DNA of 64,000 nt from assembly GCA_018266955.1 (NCBI GenBank), contig JAFDZI010000003.1, positions 1 through 64,000 on the forward strand. The letters run 5' to 3'. Both the position numbers and the translations under genes were made by a program. This stretch comes from Bacteroidota bacterium. Lineage in GTDB: Bacteria; Bacteroidota; Bacteroidia; Flavobacteriales; Weeksellaceae. How positions within the stretch are numbered: position 1 is the stretch's first letter; each line of letters starts with the position of its first letter. This document shows positions 35,698-43,779 of this stretch, piece after piece. The notes below the pieces were generated by a model. It made no database searches. It worked only from the letters and a program-made list of their open reading frames with translations, and was not told where the DNA came from.

Positions 35698-36750
35698 ATG
35701 ATAACAACTGATTTATTGATCATTGGAGCAGGTCCCACTGGATTATTTTCGGTATTCGAAGCCGGTTTGCTTAAAATAAAATGTCATATCATCGATGCCT
35801 TGCCACAACCGGGTGGACAGTTGGCGGAACTCTATCCTAAAAAACCTATTTTCGATATTCCGGGGTATCCGTCGGTGAATGCTGGTGAATTGGTGGACAA
35901 TTTAATGGAACAAATCAAGCAATTTCAACCCGGATTTACCTTGGGCGAAACTGCGGAAACACTTAATAAAATAGATGATGTATGGTTTGAAGTCATTACC
36001 AACAAAGGGACAGTTCATCGTGCCAAAGCCATTGCTATTGCTGGCGGATTGGGCACTTTTGAACCTAGAAAACCAGAAATTGAAAACATCAGTGACTTTG
36101 AAGAAAAAGGAGTAGAATATTTTGTGAAAGACCCTGAACATTTCAGAGACAAAAAAATTGTAATTGCCGGAGGTGGCGACTCGGCATTGGACTGGTCTAT
36201 TTTCCTATCCAACATTGCCAGCGAAGTTACCTTAATCCACCGAAGAAATGAATTTCGTGGTGCATTGGATTCAGTAGAAAAAGTACAAGATTTAAAAAAC
36301 CAAGGAAAAATAAACTTGATTACACCTGCCGAGGTTACTGCCATTAACGGAAATGGTACTTTAAATGGTATTACCGTGGAAAAAAACGGTGAAAAATTCG
36401 ATATAGAAACCGACTATTTCATTCCACTTTTTGGGCTTACGCCTAAGTTGGGAGCTATAGGAAATTGGGGACTAGAAATTGAGAAAAACGCCATTAAGGT
36501 AAACAATGCTTTGGACTACCAAACCAATATAGACGGGGTATATGCCATTGGCGACATCAACACCTATCCTGGTAAATTAAAATTAATTCTCTGTGGTTTC
36601 CATGAAGGAACGATGATGTGTCAATCGGTTTACAAACGATTGAATCCGGGCAAAAATTTCGTTTTGAAATACACGACGGTAAGCGGAGTTGATGGTTTTG
36701 ATGGAAGCCGTAAAGAAGCTGAAAAAGCAGTGGTTAAGAAAATTGATTAA
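35698..36750 (+). CDS. ferredoxin--NADP reductase, thioredoxin reductase-like type
   Basis: An FAD flavoprotein that exchanges electrons between NADPH and ferredoxin or flavodoxin. From the chosen start it has 350 residues: an N-terminal FAD motif (GAGPTG, residues 10-15), the QPGGQL segment and a second dinucleotide motif (AGGGDSALD). It has no CxxC pair, so it is not a true thioredoxin reductase, but matches the YumC-type reductases. The frame is open 15 codons upstream, but those are hydrophobic and AT-rich and unlike homologues. The ferredoxin gene starts 16 bases after its stop. Confidence 0.92.
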   Translation: MITTDLLIIGAGPTGLFSVFEAGLLKIKCHIIDALPQPGGQLAELYPKKPIFDIPGYPSVNAGELVDNLMEQIKQFQPGFTLGETAETLNKIDDVWFEVITNKGTVHRAKAIAIAGGLGTFEPRKPEIENISDFEEKGVEYFVKDPEHFRDKKIVIAGGGDSALDWSIFLSNIASEVTLIHRRNEFRGALDSVEKVQDLKNQGKINLITPAEVTAINGNGTLNGITVEKNGEKFDIETDYFIPLFGLTPKLGAIGNWGLEIEKNAIKVNNALDYQTNIDGVYAIGDINTYPGKLKLILCGFHEGTMMCQSVYKRLNPGKNFVLKYTTVSGVDGFDGSRKEAEKAVVKKID

Positions 36751-36766
36751 TCTAAAATCCTGAAAA

Positions 36767-37099
36767 ATGTCTGATATCAACATAAAAATAACCGACAGAA
36801 ATGGCGTTACCCACGATTTGGTAGCTCCTACCGATATGTCGATGAACCTGATGGAAGTAATGCGCTCCTACGAATTAGCAGAAGAAGGTAGCATTGGCGT
36901 TTGTGGTGGCATGTGTATGTGTGCTTCATGCCAAGTTTATGTAGTCAATGGTGAAGAAAAACTTCAGACCATGGGCGATGAAGAGGACGCCATGTTGGGA
37001 GAAGCCTTTCATGTGAAAGACAACTCTCGCTTGGGATGTCAGATTTTCATCACCGAAGAACTGGAAGGACTCGAAGTTCAAATGGCGGCTTATCCTTAG
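36767..37099 (+). CDS. adrenodoxin-type [2Fe-2S] ferredoxin
   Basis: Electron carrier of 110 residues. Cluster ligands match the adrenodoxin spacing: Cys46, Cys52, Cys55 and Cys91, with an extra Cys50 in the loop (CGGMCMCASC). The pattern fits bacterial Fdx proteins used by P450s or Fe-S assembly. It starts 16 bases after the ferredoxin reductase gene, so the two form a reductase-ferredoxin pair. Its stop codon begins a tandem hexamer tract (37096-37149). Confidence 0.95.
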   Translation: MSDINIKITDRNGVTHDLVAPTDMSMNLMEVMRSYELAEEGSIGVCGGMCMCASCQVYVVNGEEKLQTMGDEEDAMLGEAFHVKDNSRLGCQIFITEELEGLEVQMAAYP

Positions 37100-37149
37100 A
37101 TTAAGATTAAGATTAAGATTAAGGTTGAGGTTGAGGTTGAGGCTGAGAC
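37096..37149 (+). repeat. tandem hexamer tract at the ferredoxin stop
   Basis: About nine units drifting from TTAGAT through TAAGAT and TGAGGT to TGAGAC, starting at the stop codon. Almost every unit carries a stop codon (TAA or TGA) in one fixed register. Confidence 0.85.
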
Positions 37150-37161
37150 ACTTAGATAAAG

Positions 37162-37198
37162 AAATAGGCTGTTCATTTTTTTTGAACAGCCTATTTTT
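37162..37198. terminator. bidirectional terminator, ferredoxin and pepD
   Basis: Perfect 14-base arms AAATAGGCTGTTCA and TGAACAGCCTATTT with a T loop, followed by TTG; the genes converge. Confidence 0.9.
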
Positions 37199-37201
37199 GT
37201 A

Positions 37202-38647
37202 TTATTTAGCAGGAATGTTGGCTAAAATTTCTTGTAGGTATTTCCAGAATTTTTGCACCGATGCCACATTGGCTCTTTCGTCGGGAGAGTGAGCCCCACG
37301 AATGGTCGGTCCGAAACTCACCATTTCCATTGCCGGGTAATTGGCTCCGATGATACCACATTCCAAACCAGCGTGACAAGCCACCACCATTGGTTTTTCC
37401 GAGAATTGTTTTTCATAAATCTCCACCATGGTTTTTATGATTTCTGCCTCTGGTTTGGGCTTCCAACCGGGATAAGAACCAGAGAAAACCACATTCATAT
37501 CCGCCAATTCAAATACCGATTTTAGCTGTTCGGCAACTGCCATTTTGGTAGATTCTACAGACGAACGGGAAAGATTTAGGATTTTCAAACTTCCATTTTT
37601 CAATTCAACTCTTGCCACATTATTCGAGGACTCTACCAAGCCTTCCACATCGGGCGACATACGATAAACCCCATTATGAGCAGCTTTCAAAGCCAAAATA
37701 ATTCTTTTGGAATCCGAAATTGAAATTCCTTGTTCGCCAGAATCGTCCGATTTTTCGATTAGGATTTGAATATCTTTTTCTACGGTAGCAAATTCTTCCA
37801 AAATTTCGGATTGTAAAGCACTAAGATTTTGAATGAAATCTTCTGCATTTCTAACCGAAACAATTGCTGTAGCCTCTCTAGGAATGGCATTTCTCAGTCC
37901 ACCCCCATCTATGGAAACCAATTGCAAATCATGAGCATCAACCCCAACAAAAAGCAATCGACCCAAAATAATATTGGCATTACCAAAACCTTTATGAATG
38001 TCCATTCCCGAGTGTCCTCCTTGCAAACCTTTAACTGTAATAATTACATTTTCTCCTTTCGCACCGATAACATCATAGTTTTGAGAAGCAGTAACATCAA
38101 TTCCACCGGCACAACCGATATCGATTTCGTCATCTTCTTCGGTATCTAGGTTCAAAAGAATTTCGCCTTGCAATTCACCAGGTTTTAAGCCAATCGCTCC
38201 TGTCATTCCTGTTTCCTCATCAATGGTAAACAAGGCTTCTAAAGCAGGATGTGGTAAGTCTTTACTTTCCAAAATAGTCATAATGGTTGCCACACCCAAG
38301 CCGTTATCGGCACCCAATGTTATTCCTTTGGCTTTCACCCATTCGCCATCGGTTTCCATAAGAATCCCTTGGGTATCGAAATCAAAATCGACATCATTAT
38401 TTTTTTGGCAAACCATATCCAAATGCGATTGCAGAACGATGGTTTTTCTGTTCTCCATTCCCAGAGTAGCGGGTTTTTGAATGATGACATTGCCCACTTC
38501 ATCTACTTTGGTTGGCAATCCCAAAGATTCTCCAAAATTTTTGATAAAAGCAATTACTTTTTCTTCTTTTTTTGACGGACGGGGTACGGAATTAAGGGCT
38601 GAAAAGTTTTTCCAAATTTCTTTGGGTTCTAAGTGTAGTATTTCCAT
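37202..38647 (-). CDS. pepD: aminoacyl-histidine dipeptidase
   Basis: Cytosolic metallopeptidase that cleaves Xaa-His and similar dipeptides. The 481-residue protein is an M20-type enzyme: the metal-binding LQSHLDMVCQ, the GADNGLGVA motif (bridging Asp), the acidic DEETGMTGA (catalytic Glu), and a C-terminal His ligand (SFGPTIRGAHSPDE). All are intact and the length is typical of PepD. With the M3, M13 and S46 peptidases and the POT transporters it fits a peptide-feeding physiology. Confidence 0.94.
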   Translation of the reverse strand: MEILHLEPKEIWKNFSALNSVPRPSKKEEKVIAFIKNFGESLGLPTKVDEVGNVIIQKPATLGMENRKTIVLQSHLDMVCQKNNDVDFDFDTQGILMETDGEWVKAKGITLGADNGLGVATIMTILESKDLPHPALEALFTIDEETGMTGAIGLKPGELQGEILLNLDTEEDDEIDIGCAGGIDVTASQNYDVIGAKGENVIITVKGLQGGHSGMDIHKGFGNANIILGRLLFVGVDAHDLQLVSIDGGGLRNAIPREATAIVSVRNAEDFIQNLSALQSEILEEFATVEKDIQILIEKSDDSGEQGISISDSKRIILALKAAHNGVYRMSPDVEGLVESSNNVARVELKNGSLKILNLSRSSVESTKMAVAEQLKSVFELADMNVVFSGSYPGWKPKPEAEIIKTMVEIYEKQFSEKPMVVACHAGLECGIIGANYPAMEMVSFGPTIRGAHSPDERANVASVQKFWKYLQEILANIPAK

Positions 38648-38727
38648 TTTGTTATTTTAAAATTTCTCAAATTTACGAACAAAATTTCAAATTCATAGGC
38701 TACAAATACGCGTTTTAACTTTAAAAA

Positions 38728-39216
38728 TTAACAAGCACAAGCTCCATAAATAGGCGTTGTATAGGATTTCCCATCTGGAGTGGTTAGCGTCATTACACCT
38801 TTAAAAATCATAATCTCTGGATCAGAATTCACTTTTTCAGCGTTCATTTTCAAGATAAAGCCTTTATTTTTCAATACTCTTTCGAAGTGTGAAGGATCAA
38901 AATCACCTTCATCCATAGGGAAATTCAAAAACTGACCTTGGTATTTAATTGTCGCTTGTGCACCATAATCATCCACAAAGACAAAATTTCCTTTTTCAAA
39001 ATTGGTTTTATCTGTAGCAAACGAACAAGCGCAGCCTTGCATATCAGGAAAAGGAAAGGTTTCAAACCCCTCATTCGAACGATAAATCACAGACGAGTCC
39101 GAATTTATCCCTGCAATAGAGTCTATACTATCCATAGGACTGTTCTCCAATTTTTCTTCTTTTTTACAAGCCAAAAGCAAAAAAGTCAAGAATACAATGA
39201 CCCATTTTATTTTCAT
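38728..39216 (-). CDS. lipoprotein, function unknown
   Basis: A 162-residue lipoprotein: signal peptide with lipobox LLAC (Cys at about residue 17), an acidic Ser/Asp-rich linker, then a beta domain with the segment MQGCACSFA, further strands and a terminal GACAC. The paired Cys-x-Cys motifs suggest a metal site or disulfides, which is inference. I do not recognise the family. A well-spaced promoter lies upstream on the minus strand. Confidence 0.7.
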   Translation of the reverse strand: MKIKWVIVFLTFLLLACKKEEKLENSPMDSIDSIAGINSDSSVIYRSNEGFETFPFPDMQGCACSFATDKTNFEKGNFVFVDDYGAQATIKYQGQFLNFPMDEGDFDPSHFERVLKNKGFILKMNAEKVNSDPEIMIFKGVMTLTTPDGKSYTTPIYGACAC

Positions 39217-39308
39217 ATGTAGTTATTTATTTTTTTTAACACCAACTTTACAAGTGTTTATCTTCATTTTTAATGTTTCCCTTAGATTCAAAGTTGATTC
39301 ATTGTTTG

Positions 39309-39341
39309 CAAAAATATATTTCTATATCCAACAAAGTCCAA
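39309..39341 (-). promoter_or_regulatory. promoter of the lipoprotein gene
   Basis: On the minus strand TTG (39339-39341) and TATTTTTG (39309-39316) are 22 bases apart; the ATG follows after about 90 bases. Confidence 0.6.
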
Positions 39342-39538
39342 CCATTAAATAAAAAGTAAATGTACTAAAGAATATTTATTTATCCGACCCTTCAACTGGT
39401 GTCAGAGGAATAATATTTTGATAATTTCAATAGAAATCGGAGAATTACAAGGCAAATTTTATTTTAAAAAATCAAATATTCACTTATCAAGAACAACAAA
39501 GGCAAGGGGAAAACTTTTTTTCTTGGGTTGAAAAAAAT

Positions 39539-39546
39539 TATCTTTG
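39539..39546 (+). promoter_or_regulatory. -7 box of recR, leaderless
   Basis: TATCTTTG ends four bases before the recR ATG; no properly spaced TTG was found. Confidence 0.55.
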
Positions 39547-39550
39547 CACC

Positions 39551-40162
39551 ATGGATTATCCAAGTAGAGTTTTGGCCAAAGCAGTTGAAGAAATTTCCGG
39601 CTTACCGGGAATTGGTAGAAAGTCGGCCCTAAGATTGGCATTGCATTTACTAAAGCAACCCAGCAGCCAGGCATTGGCCTTGAGCGATGCGCTTAAACAT
39701 TTGGTTGTGGACATTAAATATTGTAAAGAATGTAGAAATTTTTCGGATTTCGAAATTTGTGAAATATGCGACAATCCGAAAAGGAATCCCGAAATACTGT
39801 GCATTGTAGAAGATGTACGCGATGTAATGGCCATAGAAAACACTGGTAAATACACTGGTAAATATTTGGTTTTGGGAGGCAAAATCTCACCAATGGAAGG
39901 CATTGGCCCTAACCAACTAAACATAAGTGGCATTGAAAGTAAAATCCAAAAAGGCGAAGTGAGGGAAATTATTTTTGCTCTTTCTGCCACCATGGAAGGC
40001 GATACCACTGCCTATTACATTTACAAAAAATTTAAAAACCAACCCATTTCCTTTTCTAGTATCGCCAGAGGTATTTCTGTAGGTGACGAGTTGGAGTATG
40101 CCGATGAAATATCTTTAGGCAGATCCATCATACACCGATTGCCTTACAACGAGAGGTCTTAA
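39551..40162 (+). CDS. recR: recombination protein RecR
   Basis: Works with RecO and RecF to load RecA on gapped DNA. The 203-residue protein has a helix-hairpin-helix ([18 protein letters not shown]), a four-Cys zinc site (Cys58, 61, 70 and 73), and a Toprim domain ([18 protein letters not shown]). All features are intact. A TATCTTTG -7 box ends four bases before the ATG, so the transcript is probably leaderless. Confidence 0.97.
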   Translation: MDYPSRVLAKAVEEISGLPGIGRKSALRLALHLLKQPSSQALALSDALKHLVVDIKYCKECRNFSDFEICEICDNPKRNPEILCIVEDVRDVMAIENTGKYTGKYLVLGGKISPMEGIGPNQLNISGIESKIQKGEVREIIFALSATMEGDTTAYYIYKKFKNQPISFSSIARGISVGDELEYADEISLGRSIIHRLPYNERS

Positions 40163-40205
40163 TAGTATAGTAAAAGAAAAACAAAATTCAATATAACAAT
40201 CGAGC

Positions 40206-41630
40206 ATGTTCATCAATCTCAATCAAAATAAAAATTTAAAACTTTTTAAAATTATTTCTGAAGTAGCCCAGCAAGAAAACCAAACCGTATATGTGGTAGG
40301 TGGTTTTGTAAGGGACTTATTGATGGGCAGAACATCCGCCACCGACATCGATTTTGTGACCGAGCAAAGTGGCATTCACTTGGCACAAAAAGTAGCTGAA
40401 AAAATTAATCCCAAACTGAAAGTAGCTGTTTTCAAAAATTATGGAACCGCAGCCTTCAAGCATCAAGATTTGGAATTGGAATTTGTGGGCGCCAGAAAAG
40501 AAAGCTATAGCGAAGAATCGCGAAACCCAGAGGTGGAAGCAGGCACATTGGAAGACGACCAAAAAAGAAGAGATTTCACCATTAACGCCATGGCTATATC
40601 CTTGAATCAGGAAAACTTTGGCGAACTGATGGATCCCTTTAATGGTATGGAAGATTTAGGAAATAAAATTCTGAGAACACCGCTAGAGCCTGTACAAACC
40701 TATTCCGATGATCCATTGAGAATGATGCGTGCCATTCGTTTTGCATCTACCCTAAATTTCATGATTGAGGAAGCGTCATTACAAGCCATATCCCAAGAAG
40801 CAGCAAGGATAAAAATAGTTTCAGTTGAAAGAATTATGGTGGAATTTAACAAAATCATGCTTTCCGAAAAGCCATCCAAAGGTTTGACACTCATGGAAAA
40901 GACGGGTCTTATGGAAATCGTAATCCCAGAGCTTACCGCCCTGAAAGGAATTGAAGAAATAGAAGGACAAAAACATAAAGATAATTTTTACCACACGCTG
41001 GAAGTAGTGGACAACATCTCCAAAAACACCGACAAACTATGGCTTCGTTGGGCTGCCTTGCTCCACGACATAGGCAAAGCACCTACCAAAAAATTTATTG
41101 AAGGAACAGGCTGGACCTTCCGTGGTCATGAGTTTTTGGGAGGCAAAATGGTTAAAAAACTTTTTCAAAGACTTAAATTACCTTTGGGTAATGACATGAA
41201 GTATGTGCAAAAAATGGTAACTCTTTCGTCCAGACCAATCGCCTTGGTCACCGATGATGCATCGGACTCCGCGCTTAGGCGAATGCTTTTTGATGCAGGA
41301 GAAGATTTAGAGGATTTGTTTACGCTTTGCAAAGCGGACATCACGACGAAAAATGAAGCCAAGCAGAAGAGATTTACAACGAATTTTGTATATGTTGCGC
41401 AAAAAATAAAAGAGGTAGAGGAAAAAGATCAGGTTCGTAATTTTCAGCCGCCTATTTCGGGGGAAGAAATCATGGACTTATTCTGTATAAAACCAGGGCG
41501 TGAAATAGGTATCTTGAAAGAAAAAGTAAAGGAAGCGATACTAGAAGGCATCATTGAAAACAAGCCAGAACAAGCCAAAACTTTTGTGATTGCAGAAGCC
41601 GAAAAACTTGGTTTGAAAGTGATGGAATAA
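40206..41630 (+). CDS. CCA tRNA nucleotidyltransferase / polynucleotide adenylyltransferase family with HD domain
   Basis: Adds CCA to tRNA 3' ends, or a poly(A)-type enzyme of the same superfamily. The 474-residue protein has the nucleotidyltransferase signature (VGGFVRDLLMGR, then TDIDFV), the RRDFTINAMA motif, the RNA-binding neck (DDPLRMMRAIRFAS) and a C-terminal HD phosphohydrolase domain (LLHDIGKAP). That HD layout is typical of the CCA enzymes in Bacteroidota. It starts 43 bases after recR and ends before a strong terminator. Confidence 0.93.
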   Translation: MFINLNQNKNLKLFKIISEVAQQENQTVYVVGGFVRDLLMGRTSATDIDFVTEQSGIHLAQKVAEKINPKLKVAVFKNYGTAAFKHQDLELEFVGARKESYSEESRNPEVEAGTLEDDQKRRDFTINAMAISLNQENFGELMDPFNGMEDLGNKILRTPLEPVQTYSDDPLRMMRAIRFASTLNFMIEEASLQAISQEAARIKIVSVERIMVEFNKIMLSEKPSKGLTLMEKTGLMEIVIPELTALKGIEEIEGQKHKDNFYHTLEVVDNISKNTDKLWLRWAALLHDIGKAPTKKFIEGTGWTFRGHEFLGGKMVKKLFQRLKLPLGNDMKYVQKMVTLSSRPIALVTDDASDSALRRMLFDAGEDLEDLFTLCKADITTKNEAKQKRFTTNFVYVAQKIKEVEEKDQVRNFQPPISGEEIMDLFCIKPGREIGILKEKVKEAILEGIIENKPEQAKTFVIAEAEKLGLKVME

Positions 41631-41641
41631 GCGTTGTAAGG

Positions 41642-41677
41642 ATGGTGTTTTTTTTTTTAAAAACACCATTTTTTTTA
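41642..41677. terminator. bidirectional terminator
   Basis: Arms ATGGTGTTT and AAACACCAT separated by a T-A tract, then Ts; convergent with the KTSC gene. Confidence 0.8.
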
Positions 41678-41693
41678 TCCCCCAAAACCTCCA

Positions 41694-42140
41694 CTATTCC
41701 GTCATTGCTTCACCATCTTTTCGGTAGATGAAACTTCCGTAAATATGCCTTCTGGCAAATCTACTTGGCGAATCTGCGTTCACCATTTTAATATAAGTAT
41801 TTCTAGGTACACCAATATATTCGTACATTTTACCATTCAAATGCTGAATTTTTAAAATTGATTTTTCATAAAAAAAGTCCTGAATATTCGATTTAGAAAT
41901 CGTCTCCGTGTATTCTTCCTTGTACTTTTCCTGCGTTTCTGGGTTGATGCTCACCAAGAAATGATAGGCTTCTATCACAGCTTTGCTTTTTTCCTCAGCT
42001 TCCAATTTACCCGCTTCATCATTCACAAATTTATCCGGATGCGCATCCTTCATCGTGTTTCTGTAAATAGTTTTTAGGTCTTTCAAAGTTACCGTTTTAT
42101 CAACTCCCAAAAGTTTTCTGTGTTCACCGATTCGTTTCAT
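41694..42140 (-). CDS. DnaJ-domain protein with C-terminal KTSC domain
   Basis: A 148-residue protein. Residues about 1-65 are a J domain (VTLKDLKTIYRNTMKDAHPD with the HPD motif); the C-terminal half is a KTSC domain (YIGVPRNTYIKMVNADSPSR and ARRHIYGSFIYR). J domains stimulate Hsp70 ATPase; KTSC is a small domain of unknown role that occurs in phage and bacterial proteins. The fusion is known in Bacteroidota. Its upstream 420-base gap holds the structured-repeat relative. Confidence 0.85.
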   Translation of the reverse strand: MKRIGEHRKLLGVDKTVTLKDLKTIYRNTMKDAHPDKFVNDEAGKLEAEEKSKAVIEAYHFLVSINPETQEKYKEEYTETISKSNIQDFFYEKSILKIQHLNGKMYEYIGVPRNTYIKMVNADSPSRFARRHIYGSFIYRKDGEAMTE

Positions 42141-42214
42141 AACTCTATCTTTTTTTGCGGGTGCAAAATTAGTCTTTTAATTTTTAATGTAAACTGATTA
42201 ATTTCTAATTATTT

Positions 42215-42298
42215 GGGCGCCAATTTCCGCCCTCCATTCCCGCTTTTTTGTTCGTCGTACCTCCTCACAAAAAGAGCTCCATTCAGGTCGGGGCGCAG
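42215..42298 (-). repeat. relative of the structured intergenic repeat
   Basis: Read on the minus strand: stem CTTTTTGT (42074+200 region, 42267-42274) and ACAAAAAAG (42243-42251), around a 15-base loop that starts GAGG and contains ACGA. It ends in GGCGCC. Matches the other copies only in parts of the hairpin and in a CGGAAA run. Confidence 0.5.
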
Positions 42299-42548
42299 AT
42301 TTGAAAAAAAATCAAAAGGATTACTTCTAAGCACCGTTATCGGATAAAAACTAAAATTTAATCAAAAGCTTGCATCTGCGGAGCTTCAAATGTAATAACA
42401 ATAATGGTCTTTTAAGTTTGCTCCTAATAGAACTGTTTCCAACTCCATCGATGCATTCTGTTTATCAAAAAAAAATAGAACAACACTCAAAAAAACATCA
42501 AACAGAAGATTAAAACTTAACAAACAAAAACTTCGCTTAATTTTTTTT

Positions 42549-42556
42549 TACATTTG
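42549..42556 (+). promoter_or_regulatory. -7 box of TauE-family gene, leaderless
   Basis: TACATTTG ends four bases before the ATG, the same spacing as for recR and the esterase gene. Confidence 0.55.
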
Positions 42557-42560
42557 TGCC

Positions 42561-43391
42561 ATGCTAGAAATTCTTATTTTACTATTGGGTGCTATTGCAG
42601 CAGGACTTATAGGATCGCTAACTGGTTTGGGAGGTGGCGTCATCATTATTCCTTTACTTACTTTGGTTTTTGGAGTTCCCATGCATTTTGCCATAGCTGC
42701 TTCTTTGGTATCGGTCATTGGCACCTCATCGGGTTCGGCAGTGGCTTATGTTAAAGAAGGTTTTACCAACATCAGAATTGGGATGTTCTTAGAAATAGCC
42801 ACCACAGGCGGAGCCATCATTGGGGCTTTAATTTCAGGATTGTTGGATGCCAATACCATTGGGATTATTTTTGCCAGCATCCTCATCCTCACCGTTATCC
42901 TTAACCTGAGAGGGAAACCAGATCATCAAGAACCTATTATAGATGGTAGTTTGGAGCATAAACTGAAATTATACGGAACATTTCCGGACAACGGAGCCCT
43001 AAAAAAATATTCTGCTAAGAATACTATTCCCGGTTTTCTCATGATGATTTTTGCTGGTGCCATGTCCGGGCTTTTGGGTATAGGATCGGGAGCATTGAAA
43101 GTTTTGGCGATGGACAATATGATGCGTTTGCCTTTTAAAGTATCCACCACCACTTCCAATTTCATGATTGGCGTTACGGCTGTTGCCAGTTCTTTAATCT
43201 ACTTTCAAAGAGGCGAGATAATTCCTGTAATCGTAGCACCTGTACTGATTGGAGTAATCGTGGGAAGTTGGATAGGCTCAAAAACACTGATGGTTTCGCA
43301 AACGAAAAAACTGAAAATAATTTTCGCCATAGTCGTTGGCATTCTCTCCGTATATATGATGTATAACGGGATTAATAAAAATTTCAAATGA
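42561..43391 (+). CDS. TauE/SafE-family sulfite/anion exporter
   Basis: A 276-residue inner-membrane protein with about eight transmembrane helices in two halves (repeated GLGGGVIIIP and GIGSGALKV), typical of TauE/SafE (DUF81). Family members are linked to export of sulfite, sulfoacetate or other organosulfur compounds; the substrate here is unknown. The stop overlaps the DUF1634 start by four bases, so the pair is co-translated. Confidence 0.9.
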   Translation: MLEILILLLGAIAAGLIGSLTGLGGGVIIIPLLTLVFGVPMHFAIAASLVSVIGTSSGSAVAYVKEGFTNIRIGMFLEIATTGGAIIGALISGLLDANTIGIIFASILILTVILNLRGKPDHQEPIIDGSLEHKLKLYGTFPDNGALKKYSAKNTIPGFLMMIFAGAMSGLLGIGSGALKVLAMDNMMRLPFKVSTTTSNFMIGVTAVASSLIYFQRGEIIPVIVAPVLIGVIVGSWIGSKTLMVSQTKKLKIIFAIVVGILSVYMMYNGINKNFK

Positions 43392-43765
43392 GAAAAAAAT
43401 TCAATGATTTGGATCTGAATCGATCGGTGGGCAACTTGCTCCGATTAGGTGTTATACTATCTTTAGCCATGACTGCCTTAGGATTGATTATGTTATTTGC
43501 CGAAGGATTTTCCATGCCCAATAACTACAGTGATCTCAATAAAAATACCGATCGTATTTTACAAGATTTTTGGAATGGGTTAATCGACCTCCACGCAACT
43601 TCTATTATTTTATTGGGAATTTTAATTTTAATATTCACACCACTCATGCGAATAATTTTTGCTTTGGTGGGATACATCAAAGAAAAAGACCATACCTACA
43701 CCATTATTTCTCTGATTGTTTTGTTTATCATGTTGATTAGTTTTATGATGGGTTTCACTCATTAA
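43388..43765 (+). CDS. DUF1634 membrane protein
   Basis: A 125-residue protein with three transmembrane helices (about residues 17-37, 60-85 and 100-120). It is the usual partner of TauE/SafE genes in Bacteroidota and archaea and overlaps the TauE gene by four bases, so a role in the same transporter is likely but inferred from context. No catalytic motif was seen. Confidence 0.88.
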   Translation: MRKKFNDLDLNRSVGNLLRLGVILSLAMTALGLIMLFAEGFSMPNNYSDLNKNTDRILQDFWNGLIDLHATSIILLGILILIFTPLMRIIFALVGYIKEKDHTYTIISLIVLFIMLISFMMGFTH

Positions 43766-43779
43766 ATCTTAATTTAAAA

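Larger units (their letters stand above)
39217..39550. other. intergenic gap of 334 bases
   Basis: Holds the minus-strand promoter of the lipoprotein gene (39309-39341) and the plus-strand -7 box of recR (39539-39546). A short run around 39386-39407 faintly resembles the hairpin at 30447. Otherwise AT-rich, with nothing else seen. Confidence 0.7.
42141..42560. other. intergenic gap of 420 bases
   Basis: Contains a minus-strand repeat related to the elements at 31333 and 47960 (42215-42298) and the -7 box TACATTTG (42549-42556) four bases before the next ATG. The rest is AT-rich with no other sign. Confidence 0.7.
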
